From: Planctomycetota bacterium
Lineage (GTDB): Bacteria; Planctomycetota; UBA8742; UBA2392
Direction of reading: 5' to 3'
Assembly: GCA_016712285.1 (NCBI GenBank)
Contig: JADJRK010000001.1
Span: 3,100,001-3,164,000 of the forward strand
DNA: 64,000 bases
Within the stretch, counting starts at the first letter, position 1, and each line of letters opens with the position of its first letter. A program made the translations under genes and the position numbers. Positions 1 to 10,009 of this stretch are shown here, piece after piece. The notes under the pieces are model-generated. The model made no database searches, was not told where the DNA came from, and saw nothing but the letters and a program-made list of their open reading frames with translations.

Positions 1-49
1 CGGTGATGTGGCGGCGACAGCCGTTACGATTATGAAACTGTCGTGGTCT

Positions 50-124
50 TCAGCCCGCCATCAGGATCACAAACGCGGTCATCCCCACCAGCAGCAGAAT
101 CAGTGCGATCGTTTCGCTGATCAT
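50..124 (-). CDS. Possible 24-residue hydrophobic membrane peptide
   Basis: A short reading frame starting with ATG at 124 encodes 24 residues beginning MISETIALILLL and ending in a TGA at 50-52. Almost the whole peptide is one hydrophobic segment with a single acidic residue near the N-terminus, as in single-span small membrane proteins. A purine-rich stretch (GAGAGGAC) lies about 7 bases before the ATG. It is divergent from the HTH regulator that starts at 241. I cannot assign a family, and a reading frame this short could occur by chance. Confidence 0.35.
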   Translation of the reverse strand: MISETIALILLLVGMTAFVILMAG

Positions 125-240
125 GTCGTTGTCCTCTCGGCCCCTGCGTGTCGGCATTCACAGGGATACACCGTGCGGGTGCCGGTCGGCAATCGACAGC
201 CGGCAACGCGGTTTTAGTATTGAAACCGGAGGATACCCGG

Positions 241-1704
241 TTGCAGAAACAGAACGAGCTGCGCCAGCGACTGCGACGGCTGGCCGACCGCTTTTCACAA
301 GCCGAGCTTGCGCGCCGCACCGGCGTCAGTAAGGCCAACGTGCACCGCTACCTGCGCGCCGGGCGCGTGCCCGCAGAGTTCCTGCAGTCCCTGGTCGCGC
401 AGCTGCATGTGCGGCCCGACTGGCTGCTGGAGGGCCGCGGCGCCATGCTGCGCAGCGAGGTCAGCGAGCACGCCGCAGAGGAATCAGCCAAGCTGCTTGA
501 GCTGGTGGTGAACTTGAACGCGGTTAGTCACGAGCGCCTGGGCGCGCTGTCCGAAGACAGCACGCGGCAGGTGCGAGAATTGGCCGACGCCCTGGCCCGC
601 AACGAAGAGCTGCGCGCCCGCCTGAACCAGCGCGTCACGCCCGCGTTCAGCAAGCTCATCAGCCGCCAGCAGCAGCACCTCAACGCAGCCGAGTACGAGC
701 AGGCCGACGAACTCGCGCCGGCGCTGGCCCAGCTGGTGCGCCTGTGCGACCACACCGAGTTGCGCGTGCGCCACGACATGCTCGACGCCGTGCGCCTGTG
801 GTGGAAGGGCGACCTGCAGCGACAATCTGAGTTGCACCGCCGGGTGCTGGGCCAGCTGATTGCCGCCGGCAAGGTGCGCGACCGGCAGTTCCTGCGCGTG
901 ACCTACAACCTATGCGCCGGGCTGTATGCCGCGGGCAGGCTGGCCGAGGCAGCCCGTATCGCCGACGCCGTGCAGATGCTGGCCTGTCCCGCCGAGCCCG
1001 AATGGGACGAAGACCTGCTGATCCGCCTGCCGCGCGCGATCTACGATGCCGCCGAGGGTCGCATCGCCGACGCGATTCCCGCGTTCACGCTGGTCGATGC
1101 CGCCGTCAGTGCCGCGCTGCGCCCTTTCGCGCGCGATGCCGTGCTGCATGCGTGCTACCAGGCAGGGTTGCGCGACTTTCCTGACGTGCTGGCGCAATGG
1201 TCCCGCGGTCGCGGCAACGACGCCACACTGCTGCTGCTTGCACTGTGGGAGGACTCGCTGCAGGCACTGGCCGATGCCCTCAGGCTTTGCTCGCCGGATC
1301 AGCCGCCTGTCGTGGCTGCCATGCAGGAAGCGGCGCAGGCCATTGCCGCGGGCACACTGCCGCCGGCAATCGAGGTCGAAGCGTTGCGTGGTGTTGAGCG
1401 CGCGATCCTGCGCGCCGAAGCCGCCCGCCGCCAGCAGCGCAAGGATGCGGCGAAGCTCTGGAAGCAAGCGCAGGACGGCCTGGCAGGCCAAGCCGGCATT
1501 ACGCCACCGCTGCTGCTGCTGGCCATGCACCATCGCCACACGCTGGAACTGGGTGCAGGCCGAACCGGAGAAGCCGCGCAGCAACATGCGCGCAGGGCGT
1601 TGCGCGGCTGGCTGGCGCTGGGCAACGGTGCCTTGCGCAAGGTTTGCGAGGCGAACGGGCTTGGGGCGGTGACTGCGGCAGCCAAATCCGCGGCCAAACC
1701 ATAA
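241..1704 (+). CDS. Phage-CI-type HTH regulator with long helical C-terminal region (paralog of 39917-41440)
   Basis: The protein has 487 residues. Residues about 8-60 form a Cro/CI-type helix-turn-helix (SQAELARRTGVSKANVHRYL) followed by a phage-repressor-like RPDWLLEGRG motif. The remaining 400 residues are Ala/Leu/Arg-rich and look like stacked helical hairpins of TPR type. I chose the TTG at 241 because GGAGGA at 228-233 sits 7 bases upstream; the frame stays open to 148, but the extension looks non-coding. It is clearly paralogous to the gene at 39917: both have LLE-V--(M/L)NAV----LGAL followed by an (A/E)-LR-RLN block. No signal peptide is seen, so it is probably a cytoplasmic transcription factor whose helical domain senses a ligand or protein partner. 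The target is unknown. Confidence 0.8.
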   Translation: MQKQNELRQRLRRLADRFSQAELARRTGVSKANVHRYLRAGRVPAEFLQSLVAQLHVRPDWLLEGRGAMLRSEVSEHAAEESAKLLELVVNLNAVSHERLGALSEDSTRQVRELADALARNEELRARLNQRVTPAFSKLISRQQQHLNAAEYEQADELAPALAQLVRLCDHTELRVRHDMLDAVRLWWKGDLQRQSELHRRVLGQLIAAGKVRDRQFLRVTYNLCAGLYAAGRLAEAARIADAVQMLACPAEPEWDEDLLIRLPRAIYDAAEGRIADAIPAFTLVDAAVSAALRPFARDAVLHACYQAGLRDFPDVLAQWSRGRGNDATLLLLALWEDSLQALADALRLCSPDQPPVVAAMQEAAQAIAAGTLPPAIEVEALRGVERAILRAEAARRQQRKDAAKLWKQAQDGLAGQAGITPPLLLLAMHHRHTLELGAGRTGEAAQQHARRALRGWLALGNGALRKVCEANGLGAVTAAAKSAAKP

Positions 1705-1718
1705 AGTCATGCGCAATC

Positions 1719-1738
1719 AGCGCCGGCTGTCCGGCGCT
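1719..1738 (+). terminator. Hairpin downstream of the HTH regulator gene
   Basis: A perfect 8-bp stem AGCGCCGG/CCGGCGCT with a CTGT loop lies 14 bases after the stop codon. There is no T-tract, so it is a weak candidate for intrinsic termination and could instead protect the 3' end. Confidence 0.4.
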
Positions 1739-1933
1739 CGCCACAATCCCTGTAGCAACAATGTGTTGCAACCGTTGCTGTTCAGCGAGTCTATGCGACG
1801 AGGAAGTAACTGACACTCATAAACAGACTGGCAGTGTCGCGTGGCCCGTTATAGTTCATGGCGGGCGCTGGGAGCGTCCGAGGGATCCGGGACCTTGCAT
1901 GTTTCATTGAACCCGACCGGAGGGAGAACAGTC

Positions 1934-2473
1934 ATGGCAAGCTTCAACAAAGTCATCATCATGGGCAACCTTACCCGTACACCGGAGCTGCGCAGCACGC
2001 CCGGCGGCGCCCAACTTTGCGACCTGACGCTGGCAGTCAACGAAAGCTTCAAAGACAAGTCCGGCAACATGCAGGAGTCCACGCACTTCATTGAAGTGAC
2101 GTTCTGGGGCAAGCAAGCCGAGACCATCTGCCGCTGGAAGAAACAGGGCGACCCGCTTCTGGTTGAAGGCTCGCTCAAGCAGGACAAGTGGGTCGACAAG
2201 GAAACCGGCAAGAACCGCAGCAAGCTGAAAGTCCACGGCGTGAGCTGCACCTTTCTCAATCGCGGCCAAGGCGGTGGCGAAGGCGGCGGTGGAGGCGGCG
2301 GCGGCAACCGCAACCAGGGTGGCGGCAATCGCGGCAACCAGAGCCGTCCACAACCCGCGGGCCAGGGCAACCAGTCCCAGGAGCCGCAGGGCAGCGGTGA
2401 CGACTACGACGGCGGATACGACGGCTATGCCACAAGCCTGCCGGGCAACAGCGGCGAAGAGCCGCCGTTCTAA
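1934..2473 (+). CDS. ssb: Single-stranded DNA-binding protein
   Basis: The protein has 179 residues. An N-terminal OB-fold (residues about 1-112) carries the typical start ASFNKVIIMGNLTRTPELR and the F-EVTFWGKQAE strand. It binds single-stranded DNA during replication, recombination and repair. A Gly/Asn/Gln-rich disordered linker follows (about 113-170), ending in the acidic-Pro-Phe tip GEEPPF that recruits partner proteins, a variant of the DDDIPF consensus. The ATG at 1934 is preceded by GGAGGGAGAACAGTC; the longer frame from 1841 has no such support. The small YciI-like gene follows after 8 bases, so the two are probably co-transcribed. Confidence 0.97.
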   Translation: MASFNKVIIMGNLTRTPELRSTPGGAQLCDLTLAVNESFKDKSGNMQESTHFIEVTFWGKQAETICRWKKQGDPLLVEGSLKQDKWVDKETGKNRSKLKVHGVSCTFLNRGQGGGEGGGGGGGGNRNQGGGNRGNQSRPQPAGQGNQSQEPQGSGDDYDGGYDGYATSLPGNSGEEPPF

Positions 2474-2481
2474 ACAAGAAC

Positions 2482-2763
2482 ATGCCGATCTACGTAATCA
2501 CGATCGAGTACACCAAGCCGATGCCCGAGGTCGAAGCTGCGACACCCGGGCATCGCGCCTATTTGAAGCAGTTGTTTGACGAAGGGCGGATCGTCGCCAG
2601 TGGGCCGTTCGTGCCGCGCACGGGCGGGATGCTGCTGTTTCGCGCCGCCAATGCCGCCGAAGTGGCGGTTGTGATCGAGGCCGACCCGTTTCAGCGGCTT
2701 GGCGTCGCCCGCTACGACGTGCGCGAGTGGTCACCGACGTTTGGCGCCGAACGCCTGGCGTAG
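2482..2763 (+). CDS. YciI-like protein
   Basis: This 93-residue protein matches the YciI (YCII, dimeric alpha-beta barrel) family. Typical features are the start MPIYVITIEYTKP, the H-AYL-QL---G-I--SGPF pattern with the conserved His (about residue 29) and SGPF (about 46-49), and the (A)DPF motif near residue 74. Members are small soluble dimers; most have no known substrate, though some act on chlorinated aromatics. It lies 8 bases after ssb and 47 bases before trpG, in the same direction. Its role here cannot be deduced. Confidence 0.88.
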   Translation: MPIYVITIEYTKPMPEVEAATPGHRAYLKQLFDEGRIVASGPFVPRTGGMLLFRAANAAEVAVVIEADPFQRLGVARYDVREWSPTFGAERLA

Positions 2764-2809
2764 GCCGCCGGTATTCAGCGCCGCCCGTGCGTGGTTGAAT
2801 TGCTGCCCG

Positions 2810-3376
<567 letters not shown>

Positions 3377-3380
<4 letters not shown>

Positions 3381-4252
3381 CCGAAGCGGCCGGTGAGGTA
3401 GTCTTCGGTCTGCTTCTTGCGCGGCTTGATGAACATTTCGCTGGTCGCGCCATACTCGACAATTTCGCCCAGGTACATGAACGCCGTGAAGTCGGCCACG
3501 CGCGCGGCTTGCTGCATGTTGTGCGTCACGATGATGACCGTGAAGTTCTTGCGCAGGTCCAGGATCAGCTCTTCGATCTTCTGCGTGCTGACCGGGTCGA
3601 GCGCGCTGCAGGGCTCGTCCATCAGCAGCACGTCGGGCTGGTTGGCGATGGCGCGGGCGATGCACAGGCGCTGCTGCTGGCCGCCCGAGAGCATGCTGCC
3701 GTTTTCGTTCATACGGTTGCTGATCTCGCCCCACAGGGCCGTGCGCTTGAGGCAGTACTCGACGATCTCATCCAGCTTCTTGCGGTCGCGCTCGCCGGCG
3801 ATGCGGTTGGCGTAGATGACATTCTCGTAGATCGTCTTGGGAAACGGGTTGCTCTTCTGGAACACCATGCCGCAGCGCTTGCGCAGCTCAATCGTGTCCT
3901 GGTTGCGGTCAAAGATGTCATCGTCGCCCAGGTACACCTTGCCCGTGGTGTGCACGCCGTCGATCAGGTCGTTCATGCGGTTGATGCTGCGCAGCAGCGT
4001 GGACTTGCCGCAGCCGCTGGGGCCGATCAGGGCCGTCACGCGGTTCTTGGGAAAGCGCAGGTCAACGTTCTTGAGGGCATGGGCCTTGCCGTACCACAGG
4101 TTGAAGTTTTCCACACGCACCGCGGGCTCCAGGGCAAGCGGATCTTCCGACTCGCCAAAACTGCTGGTGTCCGTCGTGATCGTCGGCGTGGTGCGCGTTG
4201 AGACAGTGCGTTTCAGTTCTTCGGTGCTCATGACCGCATGTTCCTGGGGCAT
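3377..4252 (-). CDS. pstB: Phosphate ABC transporter ATP-binding protein
   Basis: The protein has 291 residues and is the cytoplasmic ATPase that powers PstCA. Visible motifs are Walker [10 protein letters not shown] (77-85), the Q-loop around VFQKSNPFP, the signature LSGGQQQR, Walker B VLLMDEP and the switch His in IIVTHNM. Order and sequence ([16 protein letters not shown] near the end) are specific for PstB among ABC ATPases. About 45 residues precede the conserved core, so translation may begin at the internal ATG encoding MSTEELK rather than at 4252. It is the last gene of pstSCAB, 32 bases after pstA. No phoU gene follows. Confidence 0.96.
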
Positions 4253-4284
4253 GACCTTCCCTTTTCCACAGTAGCAGTTTCCGC

Positions 4285-6930
4285 CTAGACGTGGCTGGTT
4301 GCCAGCTTCTTTCGCAGCTTGTTGCGTAAAGATATTGCAAAGATGTTAAGCGTGGCGACCAGCGCGATCAGCACCAGCGAGGTGGCGAACACCAGCGGCT
4401 TGGTGTTGTCCACATTCGGGCTCTGGAAACCGACGTCGTAGACGTGAAAGCCCAGGTGCATGAACTTGCGCTCTAGGTGCACAAAGGGCGGAATGCTGTC
4501 GGCGGGCGGGTAGGGCGCGTACTTCACGGCGCCCACCAGCATCAAGGGCGCGACCTCGCCGGCGCCGCGCGCCATGGCCAGAATCGTGCCGGTCAGCACG
4601 CCGGGCATCGCCTGCGGCAGGATCACGCGCCAGATTGTCTGGAACTTGCTGGCCCCGCACGCCAGGCTGGCTTCGCGCTGGCTGGAAGGCACCGCGGAAA
4701 GCGACTCCTCGGTGGACACGATCACAACGGGCACGGTCAGCAGCGCCAGTGTCAACGCCGCCCACATCACGCCGCCGCCGCCAAACGTGGGGGCGGGTAG
4801 CAGTTCGGGGAACAGCAGGTCGTCGATGGTGCCGCCGACCATCACGCAGAAGAACCCGAGGCCGAAGATGCCAAACACGATGCTGGGCACGCCGGCCAGG
4901 TTATTGACCGAGATGCGAACGGCGCTGACCAGGGTGCCCTGCTTGGCGTACTCGCGTAGGTACAACGCCGAGACTACGCCGAACGGCACTACCACCACGC
5001 ACATCAGCAGGGTCATCACCAGGGTGCCCACGATCACCGGCCAGATTCCGCCTTCGGTGTTGGATTCACGCGGGTCGTCTGTGAGATATTCCCAGACGCG
5101 AGCGGTGTACACGCCCAGTTTGCCAAACAGCCCCATCTCGTTGGGCCGAAAGGCACGCACCACCTCGGCCAGGGGCAACGTCGCGGTGCGGCCGTCCGCG
5201 GTCATGAACTCATACGTCGCAAGCTCTTCGTCGTGGCGCATGCGCACGACCTCGTAGCGCAGCTTGTTGAAGTCGGTGGCCTGCACCCGGCCCCGTTCAA
5301 GCGTGAGCTCGCTGGCGCGCTGCATGGCGGCTTGCTCTTCGGCGGTCAGGTTCAGGCCCTGGGCGCCCTGCAGCCACTTTTCCAGCAACGGCGCAAGCAG
5401 TTCCAGCCATTGCGCGGATGCGCGGGCGGCTTCTTCGGGCGAGACGGATGGGTCCGGCAGGGGCTCTTGGGCGCCCCATTGTGTGTAGAGTTCGTCCAGG
5501 CCCTCGAACATGTCGACGGCGCCGCGCGATTGCCTGTGTTCGTAGCGCAGCGACTTCACCGAGTCCTGCAAGTCCTTCAGCTCAAAGTTCACGCGGCCGA
5601 TGGCGTTCTTTTCGATGTCATAGCGTTCAAGAAAGCGCTCGCGCATGAGCGCTTGCTGCGTCAGGAACACCTCCCAGACTTTCTCGCGGCCGTCCGCTTC
5701 GATGTCGGCAACGACCTCGTTGTCCACCGTGACGCGCGTGACGTAGCCCGTAAGCACGCCCTTTTCCAGGCGCTCGATAATCGCCGCATAGGGCAGCGAT
5801 ACCCGTTCAAGCACGCACTCGTTGTACGTGCTGACGCGGTGTCGTTTCATCGCGTCGGGGTCGGGCAGCTCGGTGCGTACCCAGCGGAAGTACGACGAGT
5901 CGGGGTACAGGCCCTGGCCCTGGTTGCCCTGGCGCACCAGTACCTCAGTCGGGTCGGTGTCGATCTGGTAGGCCTTGACGGGTGTGCCGTCGGGGTTGGG
6001 CGGCAGTTCGCGGATGTCCATCGGCCGCTCGCCCCGCGTCGTGCCGACCAGCACTCGCCGGTCGCGCCAGCGGTCGTCGCCGAGCACTGTCTCGATCGGG
6101 ACCTTTCGGCCCGACTCGTCCAGGTAGCCCCAGTCCGACGGAAAGTCCTGCGGGTTTGCCAGGTAGGCTGCGGCTGTCACCGGGTTGCCTGCGGCATCCT
6201 GAACCACCTGTCCGCTGAGATCGGCCAGAAGCCAATCGTTGCCTTCAAACAGCTCGCGGTGGTTGCGGTAGTCATCAATGAAGGCAGGGCGCGGTGTCTT
6301 GAAACCAAACGGCACGGGCTTGCCGTTCAACGTGCGCCACGCCACCCGGCCCAGCAGGGTTCGCCCATCAGCGGGAATCCATACCTCGCCGCGCTCAGCG
6401 TCGTCGACGTACACGCGGCTTAGCCAGTCGTCGTGCCCCTTCTCAAAGCGTGGCCGGTAACTCTCCGGGTCCTTGAGGAAGTCGGCGGGCTCCACTTCCC
6501 TGCCGTCCTTTCCCAGGATCATGACGTCCTTGGCGTTTCGTACGCGCCACCGCCGGCCGGTGTAGCGGCCGAACAGGGCGCCCAGCGCGCGGAAGTCTTC
6601 AATGGTGGCGCGGCGCGGTGTTTCGGGGTCGGCGGACAGCTCTGTGCCATCCAAGTCGCGCCATGCGTTATCGCCGCCGGGGACGACCACCTGCGTGTCA
6701 TCCCGGCTGATGAACACGGCGCCCTTGTCAACGTGCCGCACCGTGAAGCGCGCCTCGCCCATCACGAACGCGTCGATGTCATGGGGCCAGAATGCGATCG
6801 TGCCTTCCATGACGATCAGGGCCAGCATGCCGATGATCATCACGACGCCAGTGGCCACGGCGCCGCCGCTGAGCCAGACCCAGGGCTCGCCTTTCACGCG
6901 CCTGCGAGGTTGTGCTTTCTTTGACATCAC
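4285..6930 (-). CDS. pstA: Phosphate ABC transporter permease PstA, large form
   Basis: At 881 residues this is about three times the usual PstA length. One N-terminal membrane segment (about 20-45) is followed by roughly 570 mainly polar residues, then the permease domain (about 630-875) with the transporter loop SSQREASLACGASKFQTIWRVILPQAMPG that contacts PstB. Large PstA/PstC forms with periplasmic insertions are known in several Gram-negative groups such as Pseudomonas and Vibrio. The start overlaps the end of pstC by 4 bases, indicating translational coupling. The inserted region carries Glu/Arg-rich, partly coiled-coil-like segments (around 470-560) and is probably periplasmic. Confidence 0.95.
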   Translation of the reverse strand: MMSKKAQPRRRVKGEPWVWLSGGAVATGVVMIIGMLALIVMEGTIAFWPHDIDAFVMGEARFTVRHVDKGAVFISRDDTQVVVPGGDNAWRDLDGTELSADPETPRRATIEDFRALGALFGRYTGRRWRVRNAKDVMILGKDGREVEPADFLKDPESYRPRFEKGHDDWLSRVYVDDAERGEVWIPADGRTLLGRVAWRTLNGKPVPFGFKTPRPAFIDDYRNHRELFEGNDWLLADLSGQVVQDAAGNPVTAAAYLANPQDFPSDWGYLDESGRKVPIETVLGDDRWRDRRVLVGTTRGERPMDIRELPPNPDGTPVKAYQIDTDPTEVLVRQGNQGQGLYPDSSYFRWVRTELPDPDAMKRHRVSTYNECVLERVSLPYAAIIERLEKGVLTGYVTRVTVDNEVVADIEADGREKVWEVFLTQQALMRERFLERYDIEKNAIGRVNFELKDLQDSVKSLRYEHRQSRGAVDMFEGLDELYTQWGAQEPLPDPSVSPEEAARASAQWLELLAPLLEKWLQGAQGLNLTAEEQAAMQRASELTLERGRVQATDFNKLRYEVVRMRHDEELATYEFMTADGRTATLPLAEVVRAFRPNEMGLFGKLGVYTARVWEYLTDDPRESNTEGGIWPVIVGTLVMTLLMCVVVVPFGVVSALYLREYAKQGTLVSAVRISVNNLAGVPSIVFGIFGLGFFCVMVGGTIDDLLFPELLPAPTFGGGGVMWAALTLALLTVPVVIVSTEESLSAVPSSQREASLACGASKFQTIWRVILPQAMPGVLTGTILAMARGAGEVAPLMLVGAVKYAPYPPADSIPPFVHLERKFMHLGFHVYDVGFQSPNVDNTKPLVFATSLVLIALVATLNIFAISLRNKLRKKLATSHV

Positions 6931-9900
6931 ATCCTCGACAACCTGTGGCGCAGGCGCATGCGCACGATTTCTGCCATCGTGTTGATCACGAATGCCATCA
7001 GGAACAGCACCAGCCCGCCAAGGAACAGCGTGCGGTACAGCGTGCCGCCGTGCGGTGCCTCAGGCATTTCAATTGCGATGGCGGCGCTGAGGCTGCGGAA
7101 GCCGTTCAGCGGCTGCATGTCCATGACGGGTGTTCCGCCGGCAGCCATCACGACGATCATGGTTTCGCCCAGCGCGCGCCCCAGCCCGATCACGATCGCG
7201 CTGAAGATGCCGCTGACGGCTGTGGGCAGCACGATGCGCATGGTGGTCTGCCAGCGCGAAGCGCCGCACGCCAGGCTTGCGGCGCGCAACTGGTTGGGGA
7301 CTGTGCTCAACGCGTCTTCGCTTATGGTGTAGATCAACGGGATCACGGCAAAGCCCATCGCGAAACCGACCACCAGCGAGTTCGATTGCTCGAACTTCCA
7401 GCCCTCAGCGCCCGTGATCCAGCGCCGGAAGTCCGCCACGCTGCCCGCGGTGGGGTGGTCGTAGCTGAAGAACAGTCCCTCGATCAGGGGCGCGATCAGG
7501 AACGAGAGGCCGAAGCCTGCCAGCAGCAGCACCGACCCGAACGCAACCGAAATGCCGATGTCCACCGTCAGTGCGCGCGCGCCACTATGGACAGGCCCCT
7601 CAAGCCGCTCGCGCAGCCGGTCACCCGGCGTGCGACCCCGGTCGTCACGCAGCCGCCGGGCCAGTGTCTTCGAGCCCCAACCCAGCAGCAGCACACATGG
7701 CAGAGCCAGCACGGCCACCAGCAGGTTGTGGCCGCCGGGAACCCACCAGCCCTTGGGCAACATCGCGGCGCCGACTTCCTGGTCGCGCTGCAACTCCTGC
7801 CCGCCGCCGGGCCAGGTGCGGAAGTCGCCGGCTGCCAGGGCATCGGCGGCCTCTTCGTTGACCGGCTGGAAGCTGACCGGGTCCAGCAGGGCGGGGTTGG
7901 CGCCTTCGACGGCTGGAAACAGGTAAACTTCGGCACGGGGCCCGACCAGCGACGCCAGCCAGATGCCGAACGCAAGCAGGACAAACAACAAAGTGGTGCT
8001 GCGCCAGTAACCGAATTTCCCGACCAGGCTGGGCGGACAGCGCTGCCACACCCATCCGAACACGATGAACACCAGGGGCACGATCACGATGGCGCACATC
8101 GCGGTCGGCATGATCGGCCCGATCTTTGGCGCGAAGTACAACGCCGCCAGGAAGCCAAGCACTACAGACGGAAGGCTGGCCATCACCTCCATGGTCGGCT
8201 TGAACACGCTGCGCATGTTGCGGTGCATGAACTCGCTGGTGTAAATCGCGGCCAGCACAGCCAATGGCACGGCGAACAGCAGCGCGTACAGGGCGCCCTT
8301 GATGGTGCCCATGATCAGCGGGATCAGGCTGAGCTTGGGCTCGACGTCATCGGTGCCGCCGGTGCTCTGCCATTCGAACTTTGGCTCGTCGTAGCTTTCG
8401 TACCAGACCTTGCCGAACAGGACATCCCAGCTGATTTCGCTGTGTGGCGCGTACACCCACCAGTGGTGGAGCATGCCGTCGGCGGAGATGCCGACGACTC
8501 CGTCGCCCTTGAAGTTGAACACTGCGTGGCGCACGCCCGGCCCCTGCATCGACACAAACTTGCGATTGGCCGTGTTGTTGATCGCGTGCACGTGGCCGCC
8601 TTCGTCCAGCACCAGCGCGGCCTTGGTCAGTGCGGACGAAGAAATCGAGATCACGGGGTGCTCGCACGACGGCAGGGCGCGCGCGCGGACAAAGCGCTTC
8701 CATACCGTGCCCTCATCGGGGTCCTCATCGCGCACCGTCAGCCACGACTGCAACCCGCCCAGGCTGTCGCCCAGAACAAGCGAATCGTCACCCAGCACAA
8801 ACCCGGCCGCCGTCAGCCGGGGCTCGTCGGGCATCGCGTTGTGGCCCTGCTGCTCGCGCAGGTCGTTAGCGATCTCGCGCCAGGCGCGGCCAAGCTGCTG
8901 GTCGGACTGTGGTGCAAACACGTTCAACGCGGGATAGGGCAGGACGAACTGCCGAGTTTTCGGGTGGCGCTGAAAGTGGTACAGGTCGCCGCGCCTGGTC
9001 AGCAGAACCAGCGCGTCCTGCAACTCGTTGACCAGCGCGTAGGATGGAGCATGCACCAGCTCAGGTGTCAGCTCGCGGGTATCGGTGCTTGCCTCAACCT
9101 CGTCGGTCATCATGTTGACCGCGAGTTCCTCGCGCACGAGCCATGTGCGCGCGTCGCCGGTCACTGCCAGCATCGTGCAGGTGCGGTCGTCCTCGGCGGC
9201 GGCGTAATTGACCTGTCCCGCCAGCACGGTCACCGGTGCGCCGCCCAGGTCGGCGTCGATCTCGCGCAGGATCGTGACCACCGAGCGCACGACGCGGTAC
9301 AAGCCAAAACTGGTGACGTGCTCGACCACCGTGTCGCCCTGCACCAGCACGCGCGGCGCGTAGTGCGGCTCTTTGAACTCCTGTTCGGTGGGCATTTCCA
9401 GCGCTGCAAGCTCACCGGGGTCTTCCCCGACGCCCTTGCGGATGAACTCGGTCAGGTACGCAATCTCGCCGACCAGCACGCGTCCGTCGCTGGTGCCCAG
9501 CAGCAGGTGGTAGTGCGGCACATCCAGGGTGCTGCCCACTTTGCGTTTGGTGCGAGGCCGCAGCGTCAGGTAGGCGGCGGTAACGCGCGCAGTACCGAGT
9601 TGCGGTGGTTTTTCAGCGGACAGCGTTTCGCCCGTCGCCATGGCAAAACTGGTGATCGTGCCGTCGGCCGTGATGCGTACGCCGACACGACGGTACTCAT
9701 CGCAATGCAGCACCATTGTATCGCCGGCCGCGAGTTGAATCGGCGGCGTCACCGGCCCGGAGTCGCCGCTGGCGAACAGGGGTATCACCTGCGTGGCGAT
9801 GAATGCGATCAGGCCCAGTACCGCGACAATCACGCCAAGACCGCCGACGGTGATCAGCACGTTTGCGGCGCGGTCAACAATCTTGACGCGCAGCGTGGTC

Positions 9901-9983
9901 TTGCGGCTGTATTGAGGCAGCGGTGCTTTGTCCACGTTGGGAGGCCCGGTGTGCGGCACAGACAGATCAGGCGGGGCGCACAT
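6927..9983 (-). CDS. pstC: Phosphate ABC transporter permease PstC, large form
   Basis: At 1018 residues this is about three times the usual length. One membrane helix (about 38-65) precedes a polar region of about 480 residues with beta-propeller-like character (repeated strand-turn patterns such as TMVLHCDEYRRVGVRI). The permease domain begins near residue 570 and carries an extra loop of about 150 residues before the conserved NQLRAASLACGASRWQTTMR coupling loop near the C-terminus. It forms the membrane channel with PstA. The ATG at 9981-9983 lies in the loop of a strong hairpin (9968-9996); a GTG 16 codons downstream, before DKAPLPQ, is an alternative start but has no ribosome-binding site. 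Confidence 0.95.
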   Translation of the reverse strand: MCAPPDLSVPHTGPPNVDKAPLPQYSRKTTLRVKIVDRAANVLITVGGLGVIVAVLGLIAFIATQVIPLFASGDSGPVTPPIQLAAGDTMVLHCDEYRRVGVRITADGTITSFAMATGETLSAEKPPQLGTARVTAAYLTLRPRTKRKVGSTLDVPHYHLLLGTSDGRVLVGEIAYLTEFIRKGVGEDPGELAALEMPTEQEFKEPHYAPRVLVQGDTVVEHVTSFGLYRVVRSVVTILREIDADLGGAPVTVLAGQVNYAAAEDDRTCTMLAVTGDARTWLVREELAVNMMTDEVEASTDTRELTPELVHAPSYALVNELQDALVLLTRRGDLYHFQRHPKTRQFVLPYPALNVFAPQSDQQLGRAWREIANDLREQQGHNAMPDEPRLTAAGFVLGDDSLVLGDSLGGLQSWLTVRDEDPDEGTVWKRFVRARALPSCEHPVISISSSALTKAALVLDEGGHVHAINNTANRKFVSMQGPGVRHAVFNFKGDGVVGISADGMLHHWWVYAPHSEISWDVLFGKVWYESYDEPKFEWQSTGGTDDVEPKLSLIPLIMGTIKGALYALLFAVPLAVLAAIYTSEFMHRNMRSVFKPTMEVMASLPSVVLGFLAALYFAPKIGPIMPTAMCAIVIVPLVFIVFGWVWQRCPPSLVGKFGYWRSTTLLFVLLAFGIWLASLVGPRAEVYLFPAVEGANPALLDPVSFQPVNEEAADALAAGDFRTWPGGGQELQRDQEVGAAMLPKGWWVPGGHNLLVAVLALPCVLLLGWGSKTLARRLRDDRGRTPGDRLRERLEGPVHSGARALTVDIGISVAFGSVLLLAGFGLSFLIAPLIEGLFFSYDHPTAGSVADFRRWITGAEGWKFEQSNSLVVGFAMGFAVIPLIYTISEDALSTVPNQLRAASLACGASRWQTTMRIVLPTAVSGIFSAIVIGLGRALGETMIVVMAAGGTPVMDMQPLNGFRSLSAAIAIEMPEAPHGGTLYRTLFLGGLVLFLMAFVINTMAEIVRMRLRHRLSRM

Positions 9984-9996
9984 AGCGCCCCGCCTG
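9968..9996 (-). promoter_or_regulatory. Perfect hairpin between pstS and pstC enclosing the pstC start codon
   Basis: A 12-bp perfect inverted repeat, CAGGCGGGGCGC / GCGCCCCGCCTG, with the 5-base loop ACATA fills the 26-base gap between pstS and pstC. The loop contains the pstC start codon, so the fold would bury the ribosome-binding region. Such intercistronic hairpins often raise the level of the binding protein relative to the permease by stalling polymerase or protecting the upstream mRNA. No T-tract follows. Confidence 0.75.
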
Positions 9997-10009
9997 CCCG
10001 TTCATGGTG

